Assembly (NCBI RefSeq): GCF_029167645.1
Contig: NZ_CP119147.1
Location: 248,001 to 312,000 of the forward strand
Length of the DNA: 64,000 bases
DNA from: Streptomyces sp. AM 2-1-1
GTDB taxonomy: Bacteria; Actinomycetota; Actinomycetes; Streptomycetales; Streptomycetaceae
Direction: 5' to 3'
The notes under the pieces are model-generated. The model worked only from the letters and a program-made list of their open reading frames with translations. It made no database searches and had not been told where the DNA came from. The first letter of the stretch is position 1; the number at the start of each line of letters is the position of its first letter. Positions 26,651 to 36,048 of the stretch are shown in pieces. A program made the position numbers and the translations under genes.

Positions 26651-27709
26651 TTGTCCCGGCCCGCAGACGCCGCGAGGGCACCCACGATGGCGGACGTGGC
26701 ACGTGTGGCAGGCGTGTCGCACCAGACCGTGTCACGGGTCCTCAGCGAGCACCCGAACGTGAGCGTCAAGACCCGTGCCCAGGTGACCGAGGCCATCGAA
26801 CGGCTGGGGTACCGCCGCAATTCGGCGGCCCGGGCCCTCGCGACCCGGCGGACCCACACGCTCGGTGTCATCGCGGTCAACACGACCCTCCACGGGCCGG
26901 CGAGCACGCTCTCCGGAGTGCAGGAGGCAGCGCGCGACCGGGGTTACCTCGTCTCCGCCGTCACTCTGCGGGTCGCCAGCCGGGCGGCCCTGACCGAGGC
27001 GATGGAGCACCTCTCCGCCTGGGGCGTGGAGGGGATCATCGCCATCACCCCGCAGCGCGAGGCGGTGCGCGCACTCACCACGCTCCAGGCCCCGTGTCCC
27101 GTGGTCACCGTGGAGGGCGGGCACGACCTCGACCTGCCGGGGGTCTCCCTCGACCAGGAACTGGGGGCCCGCATGATCACCGAGCACCTGCTCGCCTCGG
27201 GGCACTCCACCGTCTGGCACGTCGCCGGCCCACGGGACTGGCTGGAGAGCGAAGCCCGTACCGCCGGGTGGGAGGGCGCGCTCCGCGCTGCGGGGGCGCC
27301 GGTCCCGGAACCGCTGCGCGGCGACTGGGGCCCGATGTCCGGGTACCGGGCCGGACAGCAGCTCGCCGGGCGGGTCGCCTCCTCGCCCCAGGGGTCCGGG
27401 CTCACCGCGGTCTTCGTGGCCAACGACCAGATGGCGCTCGGGGTGTTGCGCGCCCTGCGCGAGGCGGGTTTCCAGACACCCCAGGACGTGGCGGTGGCGG
27501 GGTTCGACGACATCCCCGAGGCGGAGTTCTTCCCCCCGCCGCTCACCACGGTCCGCCAGGACTTCGCCGCCCTCGGCCGCAACAGCATCGCGCTGCTGCT
27601 GGAGCACATCGAGGGGACGGCCACCGGGACCGCACACCGCACCGTCGCGCCGGAACTCATCGTGCGCGCGAGTACGGCACGACGGCAGGGGGCCCGCCCG
27701 ACGGGATGA
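26651..27709 (+). CDS. LacI-family transcriptional regulator of arabinose locus (AraR-like)
   Basis: A 352-residue repressor. The helix-turn-helix is TMADVARVAGVSHQTVSRVLSEH (about 12-34) with the hinge GYRRNSAARALATRR. The sugar-binding domain contains LGVIAVNTTLHGPA, HVAGPRDWLESEAR and AVAGFDDIPEAEFF. The TTG at 26651 is chosen because GGAGGAAATGGA lies just upstream. The alternative ATG at 26687 would shorten the N-terminus but keep the HTH. The central CG operator repeated in this locus is the LacI-family type, so this protein is the obvious candidate to bind it, with arabinose or a derivative as inducer. Autoregulation is likely. Confidence 0.9.
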   Translation: MSRPADAARAPTMADVARVAGVSHQTVSRVLSEHPNVSVKTRAQVTEAIERLGYRRNSAARALATRRTHTLGVIAVNTTLHGPASTLSGVQEAARDRGYLVSAVTLRVASRAALTEAMEHLSAWGVEGIIAITPQREAVRALTTLQAPCPVVTVEGGHDLDLPGVSLDQELGARMITEHLLASGHSTVWHVAGPRDWLESEARTAGWEGALRAAGAPVPEPLRGDWGPMSGYRAGQQLAGRVASSPQGSGLTAVFVANDQMALGVLRALREAGFQTPQDVAVAGFDDIPEAEFFPPPLTTVRQDFAALGRNSIALLLEHIEGTATGTAHRTVAPELIVRASTARRQGARPTG

Positions 27710-28106
27710 ACGGCCCGCTCCCGTGGCGGAGCCGACGACGAACGCGACGGGAACGGCCTACGGGCGGGCGTGGAAGGCGTCGCGATCCCGCCCGCGAGCA
27801 CGGCAGCGAACGCGGCGGGCGCGACGGGCGCGACGGGCGCGACGAAACCGTCTCGGCGGAGAGGTCCCCCCGTGAAGTCACGCCGCAAGGACTGCGGCGT
27901 GCCCGAACCGCACACCCCAGGGACGAGATCGTGCCAGGACTGTGGCGGCGTCCGCAGGACTGGACCCAGGTTGGAGTGGCCCCGCCTGCATGCGGTTCTC
28001 CTGGCCGAACTGCCCGGAGAGGGCCCGTCGGAGCCCGTCGGCCATGGATGACGCTCGAGGGCTCCGGCGGCGACGTCCAGGGCGGAGGTCGGGTCGGCGA
28101 CGACCG

Positions 28107-28488
28107 TCCCGGATCAGCCGGCTCTCGTGAGCCAGGGGCATCCGCCCGCCGAAGGGCAGGTGGTCCTCCAGGGCTGTGGCGAGGTAGGAGAGAACGTGCC
28201 GCAGTAACGGCCAAGGGGTGAACGTCGAGCCCGTCTCGTCGAAGTACCGGCCCACCCGGGCCGGGGCGAGTGACCAGGAAGAGTCCGTCGGAGGCCTGCC
28301 AGCCGCCTCCTGCGTGACCAGCAGGCGTTCGTAAGGCCCGTACGCGTACTCGTCGCGCTCCCCTTCGGCAAGTTCGTCCTCCTTGCCGGCGACGTCCTCC
28401 CGCCCCCGCGCGGGAAATCGGCACTCCGGACGATCTCCCCGACTCGGGACAGCGGTCCGTAGATCCCGTGATCACCCCCATGCGTCAA
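28107..28488 (-). pseudogene. Frameshifted gene remnant, possibly SMI1/KNR4 (SUKH)-like
   Basis: Read leftward, protein-like sequence switches frame several times: a start GIYGPLSRVGEIVRSADF, then DEYAYGPYERLLVTQEAA, then WQASDGLFLVTRPGPG in another frame, then back to RYFDETGSTFTPWPLLRHVL and HLPFGGRMPLAHESRLI. Spliced across frames this reads like one acidic/aromatic globular domain, vaguely like SMI1/KNR4 immunity or regulatory proteins. No single frame gives a normal protein. The family guess is weak, but the decay is more convincing. 27710-28106 shows nothing coding. Confidence 0.4.
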
Positions 28489-29013
28489 CCCCTGTACCTC
28501 AAGGTCCCGAGGTCGCGGACCGCTACGCCGGGCATCACCGGTCCGGTCCGGCCGCCCCTCGCGTCGGCGATCACCGCCCGGACAAGGCGCCGTCGTGCGC
28601 GGTCCCCCGCCCTTGACGGACCGTCCCCGGCCTCCGTGCCCCGCACCCCACCCTTCCGGCCGCCCTCACGCAACTTCCGCACCGAGCCCTCCCCCCTCCG
28701 AGCTGCGCGGAGTCGCCGGCGACAGGTGCGACGGTGTGAGAACCGTTGACAAAGGCGGAACCTACGAGAAACCTGTCACCTCAACACCGCAAAAAAACGA
28801 CTGGTTTTCTCAAATAGACAAGCATTGAGCGCGAGTTCACGGCAGGGGTCCCGTTCTCCTCCCGCTCCTGCCGATCGACCGACCACCCCCCACCGGCGTA
28901 CCGGCAGCCCGCACGCGGCCGACGCCGGCCGTCCGGCGCCTCCGCGTCGACCGGTCGGCGGACGCGCTCCCCGGGCCCGTCCGGCGCCGCGGGCCCACGG
29001 AACCGAGGACAGC
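28489..29013 (+). other. Promoter region of GH87 gene
   Basis: No gene seen. An AT-rich patch at 28745-28830 includes TTGACA at 28746-28751, a plausible -35 element, and an A7 run near 28791. The -10 is not clear. Confidence 0.45.
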
Positions 29014-32000
29014 ATGAGAGAGAGACAACGCGGATGGCGACGGTTGCTCATCGGCGCGGTGACAGCGGCGCTGATGACCGTCGGCGTGATACCGGCCGCC
29101 GCGACGGCGTCCGCCCGGAGCGGTGACCTGGCGCTCGGCAGACCGGTGGCGGCGAGCGGATCACTCGGCGCCTACCCCGCGTCGAACGTCACCGACGGCA
29201 ATCAGCAGACCTACTGGGAGAGCCCCGGCACGTTCCCGCAGTGGGTACAGGTCGACCTGGGCGCGTCGACCGGCGTCGACCAGGTGGTGTTGAAGCTGCC
29301 GAACACCTGGGAGGCGCGGACGCAGACGCTCGCCGTTCAGGGCAGCACGGACGGTTCGGGCTTCAGCACGCTCTCCGCCTCGGCCGCCCGGCTGTTCGCC
29401 CCGTCCGCGGGCAACGTGGTCACCCTGGGCTTCACCGCCACCCAGGTGCGGTACGTACGGGTGCTGGTGACCGCCAACACCGGCTGGAACGCCGCGCAGC
29501 TCTCCCAGGTGGAGGTCTACGGCGAGACCGGCGGCACGGACCCGGGTACGCCCCCTCCCACCGGTACCAACCTCGCGCTGAACAAGCCGATCGAGGCGTC
29601 CTCGTACGCGCAGACCTACGTCGGCACGCACGCCAACGACGACCGGCGTGACACCTACTGGGAGTCGAACGGCTACCCCGCCACGCTGACGGTGAAGCTC
29701 GGCTCCGCCGCCGACCTCTCCGCCGTCGTCGTCAAGCTGTCCCCCGACGCGGCGTGGGGACCCCGGACGCAGAGCATCCAGGTGCTCGGCCGGGCCCAGT
29801 CCGCCACCGGGTTCACCTCCCTGAAGGACCGGGCGGACTACACCTTCTCGCCGACGGCCAACGGAAACACGGTGACGGTACCGGTGTCCGGCCGCTACGC
29901 CGACGTGCAGCTGAAGTTCTCGTCCAACTCCGGCGCCCCCGGCGCCCAAGTCGCCGAGTTCCAGGTCGTCGGTGCAGCCGCACCCAACCCGGACCTGACC
30001 GTCTCCGACCTCACCTGGTCGCCCGCCTCGCCCTCGGAGAGCGACTCCGTCACCGTCAACGCGACGGTACGCAACGCCGGTTCGGCAAGCTCCCCCGCGA
30101 CGACGGTCGACGTCAGCCTGGAGGGCCAGGTCGTCGGCAGCGCCTCGGTGAACGCACTCGCCCCGGGCGCCTCGGCAACCGTCGCGGTGAGCGCCGGCAA
30201 GCGGCCGACGGGCTCGTACTCCGTCTCGGCGGTGGTCGACCCGACCGACACGGTCGTCGAACTGGACAACAGCAACAACAGCCGGACCGCCCCCTCCAAA
30301 CTCGTGGTCACCCAGAGCCCTGGGCCGGACCTCCAGGTCACGGCCATCTCCTCCACTCCGACCAGTCCGGCGGTGGGCGCGGCCGTCTCCTTCACCGTCT
30401 CCGTCCACAACCGGGGCACCACCGCGGCGAACTCCTCGACGGTGACCCGCCTCCAGGTGGAGAGCACGACACTGAACGGGACCACCGGAGCCGTTCCCGC
30501 CGGCGGGACGGTCATCGTACCGATCAGCGGCACCTGGACCGCGAAGAGCGGAGGCGCCAACCTGACCGCCACCGCGGACGCGACCGGCGTGCTCGCCGAG
30601 ACCAACGAGAACAACAACGTCTTCTCACGGGCCATCGTGGTCGGACGCGGCGCCGCCGTCCCCTACACCGAGTACGAGGCCGAGCACGGCAGCTACCAGG
30701 GCACCTTGCTCACCTCGGACCAGCAACGGACCTTCGGTCACACCAACTTCGCCACCGAGTCCTCGGGCCGGCAGTCCGTCCGGCTGAACTCCACGGGCCA
30801 GTACGTCGAGATCACTTCGACCGTACCCACCAACTCCCTCGTGGTCCGCAACTCCGTCCCCGACGCGCCCGCCGGCGGTGGCGCGGAGGCCACGATCAGC
30901 CTCTACGTCAACAACACCTTCGCCCGGAAGCTGACGCTCTCCTCCAAGCACAGCTGGCTGTACGGCGACACCGACAGCCCGGAGGGTCTGACCAACACGC
31001 CGCAGGCGGACGCCCGCAGGCTCTTCGACGAGTCGAACGCACTGCTCGGGCAGACCTACCCGGTCGGTACGAAGTTCCGCCTCCAGCGTGACGCCGGTGA
31101 CACCGCCTCCTTCTACGTCATCGACCTCGTCGACCTGGAGCAGGTGGCGGCGCCCGCCGCGCAGCCGGCCGGCTGTGTCTCGATCACCACCTACGGAGCC
31201 GTGCCGAACGACGGCATCGACGACACCGGCGCGATTCAGCGTGCGGTGACGGCGGACCAGAACGGTGACATCGGCTGCGTGTGGATCCCCGCCGGGCAGT
31301 GGCGGCAGGAGCAGAAGATCCTGACCGACGACCCGCTCAACCGCGGACAGTACAACCAGGTGGGCATCAGGAACGTCACGATCCGCGGCGCCGGCATGTG
31401 GCACTCCCAGCTGTACACCCTCACCCAGCCGCAGAACGCGGGCGGCATCAACCATCCGCACGAGGGGAACTTCGGCTTCGACATCGACGACAGCACCACC
31501 ATCTCCGACCTCGCGATCTTCGGCTCCGGCACCATCAGGGGCGGCGACGGCAACGCCGAGGGCGGAGTGGGCCTCAACGGGCGCTTCGGCAAGAACACCA
31601 AGATCACCAACGTCTGGCTGGAGCACTCCAACGTCGGGGTGTGGGTGGGCCGCGACTACGACAACATTCCGGATCTCTGGGGACCCGGGGACGGTGTCGA
31701 GTTCACCGGCATGCGCATCCGCAACACGTACGCGGACGGAATCAACCTCTCGAACGGGACGCGCAACTCGACGGTATTCAACTCGTCCTTCCGGAACACC
31801 GGTGACGACTCCCTCGCCGTCTGGTCGAACAAGTACGTGAAGAACCAGTCGGTGGACATCGGCCACGACAACCACTTCCGCAACAACACGATCGCCCTGC
31901 CCTGGCGGGCCAACGGCATCGCAATCTACGGCGGTTACGGCAACACCATCGAGAACAACATCGTCTCGGACACGATGAACTACCCCGGCATCATGCTGGC

Positions 32001-32418
32001 GACCGACCACGACCCCCTGCCCTTCTCCGGTCAGACGCTGATCGCCAACAACGCCCTGTACCGCACGGGTGGCGCCTTCTGGGGCGAGGCACAGGAGTTC
32101 GGCGCCATCACGCTGTTCGCGGCCGGTCCCGACATACCCGGCGTCACGATCAGGGACACCGACATCACGGGCTCGACCTACGACGGAATCCAGTTCAAGA
32201 CGGGCGGGGGGTCCGTCCCCGGCGCGCAGATCTCGAACGTCCGCATCACCGATTCGCTCAACGGCTCCGGCATTCTGGCGCACGGAGGTGCCCGGGGCAG
32301 CGCCACCCTGACGAACGTGACGATCAGTGGTTCGGCCCAGGGTGACGTGGTGATCGAACCGGGATCGCAGTTCGTCGTCAACGGAGCGGCCAACAGCGCC
32401 TCGGCCTCCGCCCGGTAG
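29014..32418 (+). CDS. Secreted modular GH87-type alpha-1,3-glucanase / mycodextranase
   Basis: A 1134-residue exported glycosidase. A signal peptide (1-36, ending TASA) is followed by two F5/8-type C discoidin modules (about 37-170 and 185-325), two CARDB domains (about 330-430 and 433-545), a CBM35/6-like beta-sandwich (about 548-710, starting YTEYEAEHGSYQG) and a right-handed beta-helix to the end. In the helix, YADGINLSNG and NTGDDSLAVWS place Asp residues 23 and 24 apart. As I recall, this is the spacing of the three catalytic Asp of characterised GH87 enzymes. Likely substrates are fungal-wall alpha-1,3-glucan or nigeran. The ATG at 29014 is selected because it opens the signal peptide. 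It is monocistronic. Confidence 0.8.
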   Translation: MRERQRGWRRLLIGAVTAALMTVGVIPAAATASARSGDLALGRPVAASGSLGAYPASNVTDGNQQTYWESPGTFPQWVQVDLGASTGVDQVVLKLPNTWEARTQTLAVQGSTDGSGFSTLSASAARLFAPSAGNVVTLGFTATQVRYVRVLVTANTGWNAAQLSQVEVYGETGGTDPGTPPPTGTNLALNKPIEASSYAQTYVGTHANDDRRDTYWESNGYPATLTVKLGSAADLSAVVVKLSPDAAWGPRTQSIQVLGRAQSATGFTSLKDRADYTFSPTANGNTVTVPVSGRYADVQLKFSSNSGAPGAQVAEFQVVGAAAPNPDLTVSDLTWSPASPSESDSVTVNATVRNAGSASSPATTVDVSLEGQVVGSASVNALAPGASATVAVSAGKRPTGSYSVSAVVDPTDTVVELDNSNNSRTAPSKLVVTQSPGPDLQVTAISSTPTSPAVGAAVSFTVSVHNRGTTAANSSTVTRLQVESTTLNGTTGAVPAGGTVIVPISGTWTAKSGGANLTATADATGVLAETNENNNVFSRAIVVGRGAAVPYTEYEAEHGSYQGTLLTSDQQRTFGHTNFATESSGRQSVRLNSTGQYVEITSTVPTNSLVVRNSVPDAPAGGGAEATISLYVNNTFARKLTLSSKHSWLYGDTDSPEGLTNTPQADARRLFDESNALLGQTYPVGTKFRLQRDAGDTASFYVIDLVDLEQVAAPAAQPAGCVSITTYGAVPNDGIDDTGAIQRAVTADQNGDIGCVWIPAGQWRQEQKILTDDPLNRGQYNQVGIRNVTIRGAGMWHSQLYTLTQPQNAGGINHPHEGNFGFDIDDSTTISDLAIFGSGTIRGGDGNAEGGVGLNGRFGKNTKITNVWLEHSNVGVWVGRDYDNIPDLWGPGDGVEFTGMRIRNTYADGINLSNGTRNSTVFNSSFRNTGDDSLAVWSNKYVKNQSVDIGHDNHFRNNTIALPWRANGIAIYGGYGNTIENNIVSDTMNYPGIMLATDHDPLPFSGQTLIANNALYRTGGAFWGEAQEFGAITLFAAGPDIPGVTIRDTDITGSTYDGIQFKTGGGSVPGAQISNVRITDSLNGSGILAHGGARGSATLTNVTISGSAQGDVVIEPGSQFVVNGAANSASASAR

Positions 32419-32438
32419 CGGCACGGAGCAGAGCCGCC

Positions 32439-32511
32439 CCGGGCCGTCCGGTCTCCGGCCCGGCCGCTCACAACCGCCGGGTGGCGCGCCTCACGGTGCG
32501 CCGCCCGGCGG
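32439..32511 (+). terminator. Tandem hairpins after GH87 gene
   Basis: CCGGGCCG/CGGCCCGG (32439-32463) and a longer imperfect stem at 32474-32511. The rest of 32419-32721 shows no gene. Confidence 0.6.
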
Positions 32512-32721
32512 CCCCGTCCCCTCCCGCCCCGCCGGCACGGCGAGGACCGGCGTCCGCACCGCCGAGCCCCGTCCGAAACCGTGTGCGCTCGTCGGTCGGG
32601 CCCGACAGCTCCTGGATCCGCACCGGACGGGAAGGATCATGAAGCTCCCCCCGGCTCGTTCGCCCTGTCCGCCCCCTCCGCGGGCGTGCGTGCCGGGGCG
32701 AGGTGCAGGACGGTGGTACTC

Positions 32722-33387
32722 ATGAACGACCGGGACACCCTCGACGCGCTCCTCGACACGTACGGCCGCACGTACGCGGACGAGGCCGGCATCCGCTTGC
32801 GGGACACCCCTCAGCCGTTGTACCAGCTGCTGGTCCTCTCGCTGCTGCTGAGCGCGCGCATCCGGGCCTCCGTCGCGGTCGCGGCGGCGAAGGAGCTGTT
32901 CGCGGCCGGCCTGCGCGGCCCCCGGCAGATGGCGGACGCCGACTGGCAGCAGCGTGTCGACGCGCTGGGCCGGGGCGGCTACCGGCGGTACGACGAGCGG
33001 ACCGCGACCCAGCTGGGCGACGGCGCGCTCCTGCTCCTCGACACGTACGCCGGTGACCTGCGGCGCCTGCGCCGGGAGGCCGACGGCGACGCCGACGTGG
33101 TGCGCGCGGGAGTGCGGCGCCTGCCCGGTCTGGGCCCGGCCGGCGCGGACATCTTCGTACGCGAGGTACAGGCCGTCTGGCCGGAGACCGGTCCGTTCGT
33201 CGACGCCAAGGCGTTGCGGGGCGCGGAACGCCTGGGTCTGCCCACCTCCGCCGAGGCGCTGCTGCGCCTCGCCCGCGGCTCCCGAGGTTCCGGCGGGCCG
33301 GAGCCGGCGGTGCTCGCCGCCGCGCTGGTGCGCGCGGCGCTCGACCGGCGTGCCGCCGAGTCGATCGGCCTCTCCGACGGCGCGTAG
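32722..33387 (+). CDS. HhH-GPD (endonuclease III-like) protein
   Basis: A 221-residue protein of the HhH-GPD DNA-glycosylase superfamily. It has YQLLVLSLLLSARIRASVA near the start (the endonuclease III-type helix bundle), LPGLGPAGADIFVREVQAVW (helix-hairpin-helix) and PFVDAKALRGAERLGL in the GPD-loop position with Asp. It lacks the four C-terminal cysteines of an FeS endonuclease III. Base specificity is unknown and it may act in base excision repair or be non-catalytic. The ATG at 32722 is used, and a GTG at 32713 with AGGTGCAGGA upstream is an equal alternative. It is probably transcribed alone. Confidence 0.75.
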   Translation: MNDRDTLDALLDTYGRTYADEAGIRLRDTPQPLYQLLVLSLLLSARIRASVAVAAAKELFAAGLRGPRQMADADWQQRVDALGRGGYRRYDERTATQLGDGALLLLDTYAGDLRRLRREADGDADVVRAGVRRLPGLGPAGADIFVREVQAVWPETGPFVDAKALRGAERLGLPTSAEALLRLARGSRGSGGPEPAVLAAALVRAALDRRAAESIGLSDGA

Positions 33388-33560
33388 CTGGCGCGCGGCG
33401 CTATCACGCCGGTGCGAATGCTGCGATGCGCCGTCACTTAATGGGCTGAAACTCGACCCGCGAGTTGCCACATGCGGAACCGCCCCTCAGCATGAAGTGA
33501 CCTGTCTGAAGGGTCGTCTCACCCGGCCGCGTACGGCCCCGGGACGAAAGGGCGCCGCGC

Positions 33561-34559
33561 ATGGCCGCGTACTTCGAGAACAGCACGGACGACTTGGTGC
33601 CGAACGCGCTGGCCGGCTTCGCCCGCGCCCATGCGGAACTCGTCGTCCACGACGTGGAGAACGGCTTCCTCGCCGCTCGCCACACCGATCCGACCCGCCG
33701 TGTGGGGCTGCTCTCCGGCGGCGGTTCGGGGCACGAGCCGCTGCACGCCGGATTCGTGGGCGCGGGCATGCTGGACGCCGCGTGCCCCGGGCGGGTGTTC
33801 GCCTCCCCGCACAACCGCCAGGTGTACCAGGCGTCGCTGGCGGTGGCCCGCACGGAGGGCGTCCTGCACATCGTGAAGAACTACACCGGCGACCGGATCA
33901 ACTTCGGTATCGCCGCGGAGCGCCTCGCCCACCAGAACATCCCCTGTGCACGGGTCCTGGTCGACGACGACCTGGCGTCCGACTCCGAGGACATCGCCGC
34001 CGGCCGCCGGGGAACGGGCGGCACCGTGCTGCTGGAGAAGATCCTCGGCGGCGCCGCCGACACGGGCCTCGGTCTGCGGGAACTGGCAACCCTCGGGGCG
34101 GCGCTGGCCGGCCGCTGCCGGACGCTCGCCGTCGCGTCCACGGCGCACACCGCGCCCACCACGGGCCGCCCGGCGTTCGAACTGGCAGCCGGGGAACTGG
34201 AGTACGGCGTCGGCATCCACGGCGAGCGCGCCGACCGCACCCGCCCCGAAGGCCCTGTCTCCGCCCTGGTGGCGGAGATGACGGACTCCCTGCTGGCCGC
34301 GGTCCGGCCGGGCCCGGAGGAGCCGGTTCTGGCACTGGTCAACGGTCTGGGCGCGGTCACCCCTCTGGAGCTGTACGGCATCTTCGGCGAACTGGGCCGG
34401 GTCCTGGACGCCCGCGGTGTCCGCCTCGCCCGCCATCTCGTCGGCGACTACGTCACCGCTCTGGACATGCGGGGGTTCTCCCTCACCCTGCTGGTGGCCG
34501 ACGCCCGGTCCCTGGCCTACTACGACGCACCGGTACGGACCGCGGCACTGCGCTGGTGA
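33561..34559 (+). CDS. dhaK: Dihydroxyacetone kinase subunit DhaK
   Basis: A 332-residue substrate-binding subunit that holds dihydroxyacetone (or a similar ketose) as a covalent hemiaminal on His. Signatures are VGLLSGGGSGHEPLHAGFVG, VFASPHNRQVYQAS, VKNYTGDRINFGIAAE and GVGIHGERADR, which contains the substrate-binding His. Length and sequence match the family. dhaL follows after 38 bases. No dhaM is present in the window, see dhaL. Confidence 0.95.
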   Translation: MAAYFENSTDDLVPNALAGFARAHAELVVHDVENGFLAARHTDPTRRVGLLSGGGSGHEPLHAGFVGAGMLDAACPGRVFASPHNRQVYQASLAVARTEGVLHIVKNYTGDRINFGIAAERLAHQNIPCARVLVDDDLASDSEDIAAGRRGTGGTVLLEKILGGAADTGLGLRELATLGAALAGRCRTLAVASTAHTAPTTGRPAFELAAGELEYGVGIHGERADRTRPEGPVSALVAEMTDSLLAAVRPGPEEPVLALVNGLGAVTPLELYGIFGELGRVLDARGVRLARHLVGDYVTALDMRGFSLTLLVADARSLAYYDAPVRTAALRW

Positions 34560-34597
34560 CCGGCGGGGCGGCACGCGTGGAACCGAAGGAGAACACC

Positions 34598-35272
34598 ATG
34601 ACGACACCTTTCGACATCACGTTCACGAGCGGCTGGATGGACCGGTTCGCGGATTCGGCCCATGCCACCGAGACCGAGCTGACCGCGCTCGACCAGCAGG
34701 TGGGCGACGGTGACTTCGGGGTGAACCTCAGCGCAGGGGTGCGGGCGACGCAACGCCTGCGCGGCGAGGAGGGTGACGCGGGCGGGGACGGCCCCTCGGT
34801 CCCGCTGGGCCGCGCGGCCTCCGCCTTCCTGGACGAGATAGGCGGCACCAGCGGGCCGCTGTTCGGCCTGCTGTTCCAGGCGCTCAGCGCCGCCGTCGCG
34901 GCCCAGGGACCGCTCCTGACCACGGCCGCTCTCGCCGCGGGTACGGAGGACGGCCTCGCCGCCATACGCCGGGTGGGTGACGCGAAGCCCGGGGACAAGA
35001 CGCTGGTGGACGCCCTGACCCCGGCCGCCGAAGCGCTGCGGGCGGCGCCGGAGGGAACTCCGCCGGATCAAGCGCTCGCCCTCGCCGCCGATGCCGCGTG
35101 GCAGGGCGTGCGGAACACGGCCGCCCTGCGGGCGCGCATGGGGCGCGCCAGTTACGTCGGCGAGCGGGCGTCGGGCATACCCGATCCGGGAGCCGTGGGT
35201 GTCGCGCTGCTCTTCGCCTCGGCGGCCGGGACCGTACGCTCTCTCGGCCCCCATGTGCGCACCACCGGGTGA
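34598..35272 (+). CDS. dhaL: Dihydroxyacetone kinase subunit DhaL
   Basis: A 224-residue nucleotide subunit. The ADP/Mg motif is QQVGDGDFGVNLSAG, followed by GGTSGPLFGLLFQAL and ASYVGERASGIPDPGA. GAAGGAG precedes the ATG. In PTS-dependent systems DhaL keeps ADP bound and is rephosphorylated by DhaM. Here the next gene is unrelated and convergent, so DhaM must be elsewhere or the pair uses ATP directly on another sugar (as in DerK/LerK-type kinases). There are only 14 bases to the convergent gene. Confidence 0.94.
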   Translation: MTTPFDITFTSGWMDRFADSAHATETELTALDQQVGDGDFGVNLSAGVRATQRLRGEEGDAGGDGPSVPLGRAASAFLDEIGGTSGPLFGLLFQALSAAVAAQGPLLTTAALAAGTEDGLAAIRRVGDAKPGDKTLVDALTPAAEALRAAPEGTPPDQALALAADAAWQGVRNTAALRARMGRASYVGERASGIPDPGAVGVALLFASAAGTVRSLGPHVRTTG

Positions 35273-35286
35273 GATACGGACAACCT

Positions 35287-36048
35287 TCAGGAGAGCGCGG
35301 TCGGCTTGCGCGGGGGCGGCACGGCCCGCAGCAGTTCCCAGAGCGGGCGGGATCCGGACGCCCATGCGGCGAGGGTGTGGCGGTCGACCACGTGCAGCCG
35401 CTGCTGTGCGGCGAAGGCCACCGCCGGTGCGGTCACCCGGCCGTTGGTCACGATCACGGCGACATCGGCGCCGTGCACCTGACGGGCGGTGCCGTTGAGC
35501 ACCTGGAAGTCCGGTGTGCCGACCGCGGAGCCGGCGAGACCGTGCCGGCGGTGCTTGCACTGGATCACCCAGCGCCGCCCGTAGGGATCGGTGGCCTTGA
35601 CGTCGGCGCCGAGGTCCCCGCCGCCTCCCACCCGGACCGCACCGCGACAGCCGTCCCGGTGCATGAGGTCCCGCACCGCGGCCTCGAACTGGGAGTGGTG
35701 CAGACCGTCCAACTGGGAGAGCTCGTACCGCAGTTCCCGGGCGCGGACCGCCTCCCACCGTGACCGCCGCCGGCCGCGGTGGATCCGTACGCCGCAGGCC
35801 GAGAGCACCAGTACGCCGAGGACGACCAGCGCCCAGCCGTGTGCGAGCAGCCAGTTCACGACGGCCACCGCCGCCGTGACCGAGAGGGCCGCGAGCACGA
35901 GCGGACGGACGGACCGGTCGTCCGCGCGCCGGCCTCGCGTGCCCGGTCGCCGCTTCCGCGGCCGCGTCGCGCCCGGCCCCCGGGAACGCCGTCGCGTCGG
36001 CGGGCGGTGGGACGACACCGACCGCTTCTTCGGTGCGCGAGCGCTCAT
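35287..36048 (-). CDS. Membrane-anchored Mrr-like restriction endonuclease-fold protein
   Basis: A 253-residue protein with a very basic N-terminus (Arg/Lys/Pro-rich, about 1-50), two hydrophobic segments (about 52-85) and a C-terminal Mrr_cat nuclease-fold domain. The active-site strand reads GGDLGADVKATDPYGRRWVIQCKHRR, i.e. the D...QxK pattern, with a conserved HHSQFEAAVRDLMHRDG helix before it. Such domains cleave modified DNA, but the membrane anchor is unusual for a classical restriction enzyme. The ATG at 36048 overlaps the stop of the small upstream gene and has GGAGAGG upstream. Confidence 0.82.
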   Translation of the reverse strand: MSARAPKKRSVSSHRPPTRRRSRGPGATRPRKRRPGTRGRRADDRSVRPLVLAALSVTAAVAVVNWLLAHGWALVVLGVLVLSACGVRIHRGRRRSRWEAVRARELRYELSQLDGLHHSQFEAAVRDLMHRDGCRGAVRVGGGGDLGADVKATDPYGRRWVIQCKHRRHGLAGSAVGTPDFQVLNGTARQVHGADVAVIVTNGRVTAPAVAFAAQQRLHVVDRHTLAAWASGSRPLWELLRAVPPPRKPTALS

